DNA of 64,000 bases from Prolixibacteraceae bacterium (GTDB lineage Bacteria > Bacteroidota > Bacteroidia > Bacteroidales > Prolixibacteraceae), in NCBI GenBank assembly GCA_003506435.1, contig DOAQ01000036.1, positions 381,312 through 445,311 on the forward strand, in the 5' to 3' direction. The notes under the pieces were generated by a model. It saw only the letters and a list, made by a program, of their open reading frames with translations. It was not told the DNA's origin and made no database searches. Below, one piece after another: positions 24,455 to 32,341 of the stretch. Within the stretch, counting starts at the first letter, position 1, and the number at the start of each line of letters is the position of its first letter. The position numbers and the translations under genes were made by a program.

Positions 24455-24486
24455 CAGTATTATTTCAGAAATTAATTTTATCGGAA

Positions 24487-24846
24487 ATGAGTATAGCCTA
24501 TTGCGGTTTAGTATGCGATGCTTGTCCTATTCTGCTGGCAACATTGGAACAGGATAAATCCCATCAGCAAATATTGAGGGAATCGATTGCCAGGCAATGT
24601 ACCGAACTGTACGGAATACCGATGAAGGCTGAAAATATTACGGATTGTGACGGATGCAGAGCCGATACCGGACGATTGTTTTCCGGATGTCTGGGTTGTG
24701 AAATCAGGAAATGTGCAAAGCAAAAAAACACTGAGAACTGTGCATTTTGTGCTGATTATGTATGTGAAAGGCTCGAACATCATTTTTCGCTTGATCCGGA
24801 TGCACATGCCAGACTTGAAGAAATCAGAAAGAAAAGCAGGGTGTAA
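24487..24846 (+). CDS. DUF3795 Cys-rich protein
   Basis: A 119-residue protein with eleven Cys arranged as YCGLVCDACPI, CDGCRAD, GCLGCEIRKC and NCAFCADYVC, the DUF3795 pattern. The spacing suggests bound metal or an iron-sulfur cluster. No function is established for the family. It follows the GNAT gene in the same direction with a 32-base gap. Confidence 0.8.
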   Translation: MSIAYCGLVCDACPILLATLEQDKSHQQILRESIARQCTELYGIPMKAENITDCDGCRADTGRLFSGCLGCEIRKCAKQKNTENCAFCADYVCERLEHHFSLDPDAHARLEEIRKKSRV

Positions 24847-24877
24847 TTTCACGCATAAAAATGAAGAGGAAAAAACG

Positions 24878-25010
24878 AAGCCAGTGTCCAAAAAGTAAGA
24901 AATTTAAACACGAAATCACAAAGTCACGAAGAAATTTATTTGAATATTAATACATTGTGTCTTCGAGTCTTCGTGTTTAACTTATATTCCATGACTTTTT
25001 GGACAGCTTC
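24878..25010. repeat. TIR element A-like, different interior
   Basis: The right end ACTTTTTGGACAGCTTC (24994-25010) and the left end CGAAGCCAGTGTCCAAAAAGT match the termini of element A. The interior is different: a second inverted repeat AAACACGAA / TTCGTGTTT with CACAAAGTCACGAAG-type sequence. It begins 32 bases after the DUF3795 stop and ends 22 bases before the carB stop, so it separates convergent genes and can act as a terminator for both. Confidence 0.75.
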
Positions 25011-25032
25011 TTCAATTGTATTGTAAAGAACC

Positions 25033-28000
25033 TTAACTTTTGTATTCGTCCCAGCTTTTGATGCCGATGTCTTCCATTTTGTATTTGCTGATGGCAAAAA
25101 TAAAGGCGCTGGCCAGACGTGCATTGGTAATCAGCGGAATATTGTAATCGATCGCGCTACGGCGGATATAATATCCGTTGCTCAATTCCCGTTTGGTGTG
25201 GTCTTTCGGAATGTTGACCACCAGGTCGATTTTCTTTTCCTTCAGGTAGTCGATGGTATTCGGTTGGCGGTCTTCTTCATCAGGCCAGTGCAGCAAGGTG
25301 GTGTTGACACCGTTTTCGCGAAAGAAGCGGTGTGTTCCTTCGGTGGCATACAGGTTGTAGCCCCGTTCTGCCAGTATTTTGGCGCTTTGCAGCAATTCGA
25401 GTTTGGAACGTGCCGGGCCTGAAGAGATCAGTATATTCTTTTCGGGAATACGGTAACCCACCGAAAGCATCGATTTCAGGATGGCCTCGTAATAGGTTTC
25501 GCCGATGCAGCCTACCTCGCCGGTCGACGACATATCGACACCCAGTACCGGGTCGGCATTCAGCAGACGGGCAAACGAAAACTGCGGCGCTTTTACCCCT
25601 ACATAATCAAGCTCGAACAGCGATTTGTCGGGCTTGACATACGGAACGCCCAGCATCACCTGGGTAGCAATTTCAATCAGGTTGATCTTCATTACTTTCG
25701 ATACGAATGGAAAACTTCGCGAGGCGCGCAGGTTGCATTCAATCACCTTAATATCGTTGTCTTTGGCGAGGAACTGCATATTGAAAGGGCCTGATATTTC
25801 GAGCGCTTTGGCAATTTCCCGCGATATTTTTTTTATTCTTCGGATGGTTTCAACATACAATTTCTGCGGCGGGAATACAATGGTTGCATCGCCCGAATGG
25901 ACCCCGGCAAACTCAACATGCTCGGAAATGGCGTAAGCTACCATCTCACCTTTGTCGGCCACCGCGTCAATTTCAATTTCTTTGGCTTGTTCAATGAATT
26001 CGGAAACCACCACCGGGTGTTCTTTCGACACATTGGCCGCCAGTTGCAGGAAATGTTCCAACTGGTCCCTGTTCGAAACCACGTTCATTGCCGCGCCCGA
26101 AAGTACGTACGAGGGACGGATCAGCACCGGGAAGCCCACTTCATCTACAAATTTATAGATGTCTTCGATACTGGTTAATTCCGACCAACGGGGCTGGTCA
26201 ACCTTCAATACATCGAGAAGTGAGCTGAATTTTTTGCGGTCTTCGGCATTGTCAATTTTGATAGCCGAAGTACCGAGGATCGGCACATTCTGCCGGTGCA
26301 GTTTCATGGCCAGGTTGTTCGGTATCTGGCCACCCATCGACAGTACCACCCCTTTGGGCGCTTCCAGGTCAATGATGTCCATCACCCGTTCGAACGACAG
26401 CTCGTCGAAGTACAGGCGGTCGCAACTGTCGTAATCGGTACTCACTGTTTCCGGGTTATAATTAATCATGATGGAGCGGTAACCTTCTTTGTGTATGGTG
26501 TCGATGGCGTTTACGCTACACCAGTCAAATTCGACAGAACTACCAATGCGGTAAGCGCCCGAACCAAGTACAATGACTGATTTATTGTCATGTAAAAATT
26601 CGATATCGTGTTCTATGCCGCCGTATGTGAGGTACAGGTAATTGGTTTGTGCGGGATACTCGCCGGCCAGGGTGTCGATCTGTTTTACCGATGGTTTGAT
26701 ATTGCGTGCCTTACGGTGCTCGCGGATTTTTAATGAATCACCGCTAATATCTTCATTGAGTGAATGCAACATGATCCGCGCCAATTGAAAATCGGAAAAA
26801 CCTGCTTTTTTCGATTTCAGCAATAACTCGTCATCCAGCTTTTCGAGGCTGTGAATTTGCTCCAGTTCGAGCTTGATATTATGAATGTTTTTCAGCTTCT
26901 GTAAAAACCATTTGTCGATTTTTGTTTTCTTGTGAATGGCATCAATCGAATATTCTTTGTTGAATGCTTCGGCAATGGCGAAAATACGGCGGTCTGTCGG
27001 GTTCACCAGTTCCTCGTCGATCTGCTGAAAAGTGATTTCCCCTTTGTTTCCCACAAAACCGTGCATCCCGATTCCCACCATGCGGATACCTTTCTGAATG
27101 GCTTCTTCAAATGTACGGCCGATGGACATGATTTCGCCAACACTTTTCATCGAGCTTCCCAGGTTTTTCGATACCCCCACAAATTTGGTCAGGTCCCAGC
27201 GAGGAATTTTGCAGACGATATAATCGAGAGCCGGTTCGAAGGCTGCAGTGGTTACTTTGGTAACCGAGTTTTTCAGTTCATGAAGTCCGTAGCCCAGTCC
27301 GAGTTTGGCAGCCACGAAAGCCAGCGGATAACCGGTTGCTTTCGATGCCAGCGCAGAGGAGCGCGACAACCGGGCATTCACTTCAATCACACGGTAGTCT
27401 TCAGAATGCGGGTCAAGGGCAAACTGCACGTTGCATTCGCCGATCACGCCAATGTGGCGGATGATGCGGATTGATATTTCGCGCAGTTTGTGATATTCTG
27501 AATTGCTGAGCGTTTGCGAAGGTGCAACCACAATACTTTCGCCGGTGTGGATGCCCAGCGGGTCGAAGTTTTCCATGTTACATACCGTGATACAGTTGTC
27601 GAACTGGTCGCGCACCACTTCGTATTCTACTTCTTTCCACCCTTTGATCGATTCTTCGACCAAAATTTGTGGTGAGTAGGAAAAAGCTTTCGATGCCAGC
27701 GATTTCAGTTCTTCATCGTTGTTGCAGAAACCGCTTCCCAGTCCTCCGAGCGTGTAGGCAGCACGGATGATAATCGGGTAACCGACAATATCGACCGCAG
27801 CCTTTGCTTCAGCCATATTTTCACAGGCAATGCTTTTTGGGGTCAGAACGTTTATTTCGCCCAGTTTTTTTGCGAAAATATCACGGTCTTCGGTATCAAT
27901 AATCGACTGTACCGGGGTACCTACCACCTGTACATTGTATTTTTCCAGGATTCCTTTTCTGAACAATTCCACTCCGCAGTTCAATGCAGTCTGGCCGCCA

Positions 28001-28269
28001 AAGGCAAGTAAAATCCCATCCGGTTTTTCTTTTTTTATGACTTCCTCGACAAAATAAGCGGTCACCGGAAGGAAATAAATTTTATCGGCAATATTTTCCG
28101 AAGTCTGAATGGTGGCAATATTCGGGTTAATAAGGATCGTTTCAACGCCTTCTTCTTTCAGTGCTTTTAGCGCCTGGGAACCCGAATAGTCGAATTCACC
28201 CGCTTCCCCGATCTTCAATGCTCCCGATCCAAGTACAATAGCTTTTCTTATTTGTTTATTAATAGCCAT
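25033..28269 (-). CDS. carB: carbamoyl-phosphate synthase large subunit
   Basis: A 1078-residue CarB of full length. Two homologous ATP-grasp halves are visible: the first opens with KAIVLGSGALKIGEAGEFDYSG, the second with SVIVLGSGAYRIGSSVEFDW at about residue 565. Each half has its carbamate or acyl-phosphate ATP-binding loops (GGLGSGF in the first half). The C-terminal MGS-like allosteric domain begins around residue 940. It makes carbamoyl phosphate from bicarbonate, ATP and ammonia delivered by CarA, feeding arginine and pyrimidine synthesis. It lies 6 bases after carA and shares its leader control. Confidence 0.97.
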   Translation of the reverse strand: MAINKQIRKAIVLGSGALKIGEAGEFDYSGSQALKALKEEGVETILINPNIATIQTSENIADKIYFLPVTAYFVEEVIKKEKPDGILLAFGGQTALNCGVELFRKGILEKYNVQVVGTPVQSIIDTEDRDIFAKKLGEINVLTPKSIACENMAEAKAAVDIVGYPIIIRAAYTLGGLGSGFCNNDEELKSLASKAFSYSPQILVEESIKGWKEVEYEVVRDQFDNCITVCNMENFDPLGIHTGESIVVAPSQTLSNSEYHKLREISIRIIRHIGVIGECNVQFALDPHSEDYRVIEVNARLSRSSALASKATGYPLAFVAAKLGLGYGLHELKNSVTKVTTAAFEPALDYIVCKIPRWDLTKFVGVSKNLGSSMKSVGEIMSIGRTFEEAIQKGIRMVGIGMHGFVGNKGEITFQQIDEELVNPTDRRIFAIAEAFNKEYSIDAIHKKTKIDKWFLQKLKNIHNIKLELEQIHSLEKLDDELLLKSKKAGFSDFQLARIMLHSLNEDISGDSLKIREHRKARNIKPSVKQIDTLAGEYPAQTNYLYLTYGGIEHDIEFLHDNKSVIVLGSGAYRIGSSVEFDWCSVNAIDTIHKEGYRSIMINYNPETVSTDYDSCDRLYFDELSFERVMDIIDLEAPKGVVLSMGGQIPNNLAMKLHRQNVPILGTSAIKIDNAEDRKKFSSLLDVLKVDQPRWSELTSIEDIYKFVDEVGFPVLIRPSYVLSGAAMNVVSNRDQLEHFLQLAANVSKEHPVVVSEFIEQAKEIEIDAVADKGEMVAYAISEHVEFAGVHSGDATIVFPPQKLYVETIRRIKKISREIAKALEISGPFNMQFLAKDNDIKVIECNLRASRSFPFVSKVMKINLIEIATQVMLGVPYVKPDKSLFELDYVGVKAPQFSFARLLNADPVLGVDMSSTGEVGCIGETYYEAILKSMLSVGYRIPEKNILISSGPARSKLELLQSAKILAERGYNLYATEGTHRFFRENGVNTTLLHWPDEEDRQPNTIDYLKEKKIDLVVNIPKDHTKRELSNGYYIRRSAIDYNIPLITNARLASAFIFAISKYKMEDIGIKSWDEYKS

Positions 28270-28275
28270 GTTCTA

Positions 28276-29361
28276 TTATTTCTTTTTATTTTTTACAATG
28301 TTCTGAATAAAGTCGTCAAACAAAAATTCGGTATCCACCGGCCCGCTCGATGCTTCGGGATGGAACTGAGTGGAGAAGAACGGTTTTGTTTTGTGACGGA
28401 TTCCTTCGTTGGTATTGTCGTTCACGTTGACGAATAACGGCTCCCAGTCGTCCGGTAACGTATCAGGTGCAACCGCAAATCCGTGGTTTTGTGAAGTGAT
28501 GAAACAGCGGTTGGTCCCGGTCAGCAAAACCGGCTGGTTATGGCTCCGGTGCCCGTATTTCAATTTGTAGGTTTCGGCGCCTGCCGCACGGGCCAGTAGT
28601 TGGTTGCCCAGGCAAATTCCCATGATGGGTATATTTTTATCGATGGTTTTCTTTATCTGTTCCACGGTGGCGTCGCACAGAGCCGGGTCGCCGGGGCCAT
28701 TCGAAATAAACACACCGTCGAACTTCTCGTTGCTGTAATCGTAATCCCACGGAACGCGGATCACGGTGGCATTGCGTTTCAGTAAGCAGCGGATGATGTT
28801 GTTTTTTACCCCGCAGTCAACCAGCACCACTTTGTGTTCGCCGGTTCCGTATACTGATTTTTCTTTTGCGCTGGCAATTGCTACCAGGTTTTCCTTGTTC
28901 GGATCATAAAAATCGATGGGCTGGTCTTCTAATTCAATCTTGCCTAGCATCGAACCTTTCTCACGTAAAATTTTCGTTAAGGCTCTTGTGTCGATGTCGA
29001 ACAAACCCGGAACCTGGTATTCTTTCAACCAGTCGGCCAAACTTTTTGCAGCATTCCAGTGGCTGTATTCGAATGAATAATCGGAGACAATAAGACCCGA
29101 AGCATGGATTTTATGAGACTCGTAAAATTCGTTGATTCCGTCTTTCTGTGCGTCTGAAGGTACCCCGTAATTGCCTATGAGCGGGTAGGTTGGAACCAGT
29201 ATCTGTCCTGTATATGAAGGATCTGTTAAACTTTCAGGATAACCTGTCATCGCCGTATAAAAAACGACTTCTCCGGCCACTGATTTTTCGTATCCAAACG
29301 ATTTTCCCTCAAAAACTGTCCCGTCTTCCAGAACCAATCTAACTTTCTTCAATTGTGCCAT
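28276..29361 (-). CDS. carA: carbamoyl-phosphate synthase small (glutaminase) subunit
   Basis: A 361-residue glutamine amidotransferase. The N-terminal small-subunit domain starts KVRLVLEDGTVFEGKSFG, and the class I amidotransferase domain carries the nucleophile Cys in MGICLGNQLLA and the His/Glu of FHPEASSGP near the C-terminus. It hydrolyses glutamine and channels ammonia to CarB. The ATG at 29361 follows a tiny ORF whose stop lies one base upstream, and transcripts must cross the intrinsic terminator at 29378-29418, so expression is probably controlled by attenuation. Confidence 0.97.
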   Translation of the reverse strand: MAQLKKVRLVLEDGTVFEGKSFGYEKSVAGEVVFYTAMTGYPESLTDPSYTGQILVPTYPLIGNYGVPSDAQKDGINEFYESHKIHASGLIVSDYSFEYSHWNAAKSLADWLKEYQVPGLFDIDTRALTKILREKGSMLGKIELEDQPIDFYDPNKENLVAIASAKEKSVYGTGEHKVVLVDCGVKNNIIRCLLKRNATVIRVPWDYDYSNEKFDGVFISNGPGDPALCDATVEQIKKTIDKNIPIMGICLGNQLLARAAGAETYKLKYGHRSHNQPVLLTGTNRCFITSQNHGFAVAPDTLPDDWEPLFVNVNDNTNEGIRHKTKPFFSTQFHPEASSGPVDTEFLFDDFIQNIVKNKKK

Positions 29362-29362
29362 T

Positions 29363-29419
29363 TTATGATCGAAATTTAAAAAAAAAATGCGTTTGGCTAC
29401 GGTTGTAGGGCAAACGCAT
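29363..29419 (-). CDS. candidate carA leader peptide
   Basis: An 18-codon ORF, MRLPYNRSQTHFFFKFRS, whose ATG forms part of the terminator stem and whose TAA ends one base before the carA ATG (TAA-A-ATG). Three of 18 codons are arginine (CGT, CGT, CGA). Position, length and overlap with the terminator suggest a regulatory leader peptide, or at least translational coupling to carA. There is no recognisable Shine-Dalgarno, which is normal for Bacteroidota. Conservation in relatives has not been tested. Confidence 0.4.
   Translation of the reverse strand: MRLPYNRSQTHFFFKFRS
29378..29418 (-). terminator. intrinsic terminator in the carA leader (attenuator)
   Basis: On the minus strand TGCGTTTG (29418-29411) pairs with CAAACGCA (29395-29388). 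An inner CTAC/GTAG stem closes an AACC loop, and ten T follow (29387-29378). It lies 17-57 bases before the carA ATG. No room for a promoter remains after it, so it must be read through for carAB to be expressed. Confidence 0.85.
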
Positions 29420-29476
29420 GGTTGTTATTTTCAAACTAACTTTCTTCGGTATAGGGCTAAATAATCTCAATTCTCA

Positions 29477-29518
29477 ACGGATTTCAAAATTTAAATAACT
29501 ACTGATTGTTAAATCCGT
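29477..29518 (-). promoter_or_regulatory. upstream hairpin in the carA leader
   Basis: ACGGATTT (29477-29484) and AAATCCGT (29511-29518) are inverted over a 26-base AT-rich loop. The hairpin lies at the start of the predicted carA transcript, about 60 bases before the terminator hairpin. It could be an alternative (antiterminator or pause) structure. No direct pairing with the terminator arms is obvious. Confidence 0.45.
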
Positions 29519-29520
29519 CG

Positions 29521-29528
29521 CAAAAATA
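29521..29528 (-). promoter_or_regulatory. carA promoter -7 element (predicted)
   Basis: On the minus strand TATTTTTG matches the Bacteroidota -7 consensus TAnnTTTG. It would start transcription near 29514, giving a leader of about 150 bases. The matching -33 TTTG is not evident. The ARG boxes lie 40-80 bases upstream. Confidence 0.4.
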
Positions 29529-29550
29529 ATAATTATTCCCGAAAAAAATC

Positions 29551-29580
29551 TTTGATATAAATACTAAATGAATAAATTTG
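29551..29580 (+). promoter_or_regulatory. argR operon promoter (predicted)
   Basis: TTTG (29551-29554) and TAAATTTG (29573-29580) are separated by 18 bases, close to the Bacteroidota consensus. The -7 box overlaps the first ARG box, so ArgR binding would block this promoter and autoregulate the operon. Confidence 0.6.
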
Positions 29581-29605
29581 CACAAAAAATGAATAAATAT
29601 TCAAA
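29567..29605. promoter_or_regulatory. tandem ARG boxes
   Basis: Site 2 (29588-29605) is AATGAATAAATATTCAAA, a perfect match to the 18-base ARG-box consensus (TGAAT-N4-ATTCA). Site 1 (29567-29584) is AATGAATAAATTTGCACA and matches 8 of the 10 core bases. They are separated by 3 bases, the spacing of paired operators bound by one ArgR hexamer in enterobacteria. They lie in the divergent carA-argR region and overlap the argR promoter. Confidence 0.8.
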
Positions 29606-29613
29606 TTAATGAA

Positions 29614-29751
29614 ATGAGCATGATTCGCAGAAACACCAATCGGAATGATTATTCTTTCATGCGCCCCGAGGTTTCGTGGCCATGCGTTGGTTTTAAGATT
29701 GAAATTCAAGCGATGATACGAAAATTACACAAAACACTTTTGAAAAAATAA
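29614..29751 (+). CDS. candidate argR leader ORF, 45 codons
   Basis: An open frame of 45 codons begins at ATG 29614, just after the ARG boxes, and ends with TAA four bases before the argR ATG. It begins MSMIRRNTNR and contains five Arg codons, three of them in codons 5-10. The second ATG (29620) is an equally good start. It may be a leader peptide, a coupled small protein or chance; codon-level conservation would decide. Confidence 0.35.
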   Translation: MSMIRRNTNRNDYSFMRPEVSWPCVGFKIEIQAMIRKLHKTLLKK

Positions 29752-29755
29752 GCAC

Positions 29756-30238
29756 ATGAAAAGTCGCATCGAACGTCAAATCGCAATCAGAAAGGCTATA
29801 CTTACTGAAAAAGTAAGCAGTCAGGATGATTTGGTGCGTCTATTGAGGAATAAAGGGATTGAAATAACACAGGCAACATTATCGAGAGATTTAAAGACAT
29901 TGAAAGTAGCAAAGGCGTATGATCCCGCAGCGGGATACATTTACGTAATTCCTGAAGCTGGTAATATTGTGAAGGAGGAAACTGAGGCAGGAATAAATTA
30001 TCTGACGGATGGTCTCCGTAATTTGCAATTTTCAGGAAACCTGGCTGTAATAAATACCCGGCCGGGTTATGCCAGTAGTATCGCTGCCCTGATTGATACA
30101 GCAGCTCCGTATGAAATAATAGGCACCATTGCCGGCGACGATACGGTTTTGTTGATTATAAAGGAAGGTATTAAACGGGCAGATTTAATTAACAGTCTCA
30201 TTTTAATTATGCCAAAATTAGCGGGTAAGATTAAGTAG
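29756..30238 (+). CDS. argR: arginine repressor ArgR
   Basis: A 160-residue protein of standard length. The N-terminal winged helix (about residues 1-70) includes SQDDLVRLLRNKGIEITQATLSRDLKTLKV, with the recognition helix at TQATLSRDL. The C-terminal domain contains the arginine-binding and hexamer interface motif GTIAGDDTVLLI. It senses arginine and binds ARG boxes, two of which lie upstream in its own promoter. It is the first gene of the ten-gene arginine/proline operon. Confidence 0.95.
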   Translation: MKSRIERQIAIRKAILTEKVSSQDDLVRLLRNKGIEITQATLSRDLKTLKVAKAYDPAAGYIYVIPEAGNIVKEETEAGINYLTDGLRNLQFSGNLAVINTRPGYASSIAALIDTAAPYEIIGTIAGDDTVLLIIKEGIKRADLINSLILIMPKLAGKIK

Positions 30239-30247
30239 AATTTAGTT

Positions 30248-30964
30248 ATGACAGAAAAGAGTTTAAAGGATATACAAGTAGTCACGGCTACAGTCGTGCA
30301 CCTGAAATATGTTGATCAGGTGAATGATGAAATTGATGCTGCATCGAAAGAACGGGGAACCGGTATTGCGCGCCGTACATACGATTATATTGCCAACAAG
30401 ATGTTGGAAGGTAAAGCAGTAATTGCCCTTGACGGCGACCAGTTTGCAGGTTTTTGTTACCTCGAAAGCTGGGGGCACAACCGTTTTGTAGCCAATTCGG
30501 GATTGATCGTTGCAAAAGCCTACCGGAGTATCGGTTTGGCTACCGAAATTAAACGGAAAATTTTCAACCTCTCGCGGATGAAATTTCCGGATGCCAAAAT
30601 ATTCGGGCTGACTACTGGTTTGGCTGTAATGAAAATCAACCACGAGTTGGGATACCGTCCGGTTACATTCTCTGAACTAACGGATGACGAAGATTTCTGG
30701 AAAGGTTGCCAGAGTTGCGTGAATTACGATATTTTGCAACGCACCAACCGCTCGAAATGCCTTTGTACCGGTATGTTGTTCGATCCAAAGTGGGAGGCAA
30801 AGAAGCCGGTTAACGGAAATCCTGCGCCGGAAGAAAGCCAGATTGTTAAACCCAAACGGAACAGTTTGCTGGATGTGATCCAGAAACTAAAACCCAAAAA
30901 CGGGAACAATCAGGTGAAGGAATCGAAGTTTAATGTTCTAATGACAATATTGAGTAAAATATAA
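30248..30964 (+). CDS. GNAT N-acyltransferase, probable N-acylglutamate synthase
   Basis: A 238-residue protein with a GNAT core at about residues 10-150, the acyl-CoA loop in LIVAKAYRSIGLATEIKRK, then a Cys-containing segment (CQSCVNYDILQRTNRSKCLC). About 50 basic, low-complexity residues form the C-terminus. It sits between argR and argG, the position of the putative N-acetyl/succinylglutamate synthase in other Bacteroidota arginine operons. No other argA or argJ gene is in the window, so this is the best candidate for the first step. Whether it uses succinyl-CoA (matching ArgF') or acetyl-CoA is not decided by the sequence. Confidence 0.7.
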   Translation: MTEKSLKDIQVVTATVVHLKYVDQVNDEIDAASKERGTGIARRTYDYIANKMLEGKAVIALDGDQFAGFCYLESWGHNRFVANSGLIVAKAYRSIGLATEIKRKIFNLSRMKFPDAKIFGLTTGLAVMKINHELGYRPVTFSELTDDEDFWKGCQSCVNYDILQRTNRSKCLCTGMLFDPKWEAKKPVNGNPAPEESQIVKPKRNSLLDVIQKLKPKNGNNQVKESKFNVLMTILSKI

Positions 30965-31142
30965 AGTGATGGCACCGGCCAGCATCATTTCAGGATAAAT
31001 TTCCAAAAAATGAGGTCTGGCTTAATTGATTGATGAACAGTTGAGTTCGGATTAGGATAGAATAAATTTTATAAGGTTAGTAAAGTTGTAAGTTTTCAAA
31101 AGTCTGGTTCGGTGTCATCGCTTTTTAAAAGTATATAACAGA

Positions 31143-32333
31143 ATGAAGGAGAAGGTAGTTTTAGCGTTTAGCGGAGGATTGGATACCTCGTATTGTGCGA
31201 TGTACCTTTCAGTTGAAAAAAATCTGGAAGTTTACACGGCAGTTGCCAATACCGGAGGGTTCAGTAAACAGGATTTGGAAGTTATTGAGGAAAAAGCGTA
31301 TAAACTGGGAGCAAAAAAGCATGTTGCTATCGATGTCACCGATAATTATTACGAGAAGTGCATCCGCTACATGGTATACGGAAACGTGCTGCGAAACAAT
31401 ACGTACCCGATCTCGGTAAGTTCGGAGCGCGTATTTCAGGCGATTGCCATTATTGAATATGCAAAGAAAATTGGCGCAAAATACGTTGCTCACGGAAGTA
31501 CCGGAGCGGGGAACGACCAGGTGCGTTTCGACCTTACTTTTAACGTACTTGCTCCTGAAATTGGAATACTGACCCCCACCCGTGACCTGAAACTAAGCCG
31601 TCAGGAAGAAATTGATTACCTGAAGGAACATGGCGTGGTTGCCGACTGGAAAAAAATGGAATACTCCATCAATAAAGGACTTTGGGGTACCAGCATCGGG
31701 GGAAAGGAAACACTCACTTCGGAAAAAACATTGCCAGAGGAAGCGTATCCTTCGCAAATGACAGCCACGGAAGAAAAAGAAATTGCCCTTGATTTTGTGA
31801 AGGGAGAACTGAAAGCGGTGGATGGTGAAAAATACAGGAACCCCGTAGAAGCAATTCAGGCTCTGGAAAAGCTGGCATCTCCGTATGCCATTGGGCGCGA
31901 TATGCACATCGGCGATACGATTATCGGTATCAAAGGACGCGTGGGGTTTGAAGCTGCTGCGTCCATGATCATCATCAAAGCGCACCAGATGCTCGAAAAA
32001 CATACACTTACCAAGTGGCAGCAGTATTGGAAGGAACAATTGGGCAACTGGTACGGAATGTTCCTGCACGAAGCGTTGTACTTTGAACCGGTGCTGCGCG
32101 ATATTGAAAAATTTCTCGAAAGTTCGCAGGAAACTGTAACCGGTAAAGTAATTGTAAAACTGAGACCATACCAATATATATTGGTTGGAATTGAGTCGGA
32201 ACACGACCTGATGAAAGCTGAATTTGGCCGGTACGGCGAGGAAAACAACGCATGGACAGCCGACGATGTGAAAGGGTTTACAAAAATTCTGGGCAACTCG
32301 TTAAAAATTTACAATTCAGTAAATAAAAAATAG
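31143..32333 (+). CDS. argG: argininosuccinate synthase
   Basis: A 396-residue enzyme joining citrulline and aspartate with ATP. The PP-loop AFSGGLDTSYC is at the N-terminus and the citrulline/aspartate-binding GSTGAGNDQVRFDL at about residue 120, with family stretches EYSINKGLWG and IGRDMHIGD. A 178-base gap separates it from the GNAT gene with no clear terminator, so it may have its own promoter as well as operon read-through. argH, the next enzyme, is not in the window. Confidence 0.96.
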   Translation: MKEKVVLAFSGGLDTSYCAMYLSVEKNLEVYTAVANTGGFSKQDLEVIEEKAYKLGAKKHVAIDVTDNYYEKCIRYMVYGNVLRNNTYPISVSSERVFQAIAIIEYAKKIGAKYVAHGSTGAGNDQVRFDLTFNVLAPEIGILTPTRDLKLSRQEEIDYLKEHGVVADWKKMEYSINKGLWGTSIGGKETLTSEKTLPEEAYPSQMTATEEKEIALDFVKGELKAVDGEKYRNPVEAIQALEKLASPYAIGRDMHIGDTIIGIKGRVGFEAAASMIIIKAHQMLEKHTLTKWQQYWKEQLGNWYGMFLHEALYFEPVLRDIEKFLESSQETVTGKVIVKLRPYQYILVGIESEHDLMKAEFGRYGEENNAWTADDVKGFTKILGNSLKIYNSVNKK

Positions 32334-32341
32334 TAATCCGG

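Noticed and set aside
24895..24994. CRISPR-like repeats (CACGAA units) in the element before carB
   Set aside because: Only an inverted pair of short units is present, with no regular spacers and no cas genes.
26932..27474. 180-codon plus-strand frame opposite carB
   Set aside because: A shadow of the conserved carB coding sequence.
29388..29418. terminator for the argR side of the divergent region
   Set aside because: On the plus strand the hairpin is preceded, not followed, by the homopolymer run, and argR transcription starts beyond it; it only works on the carA strand.
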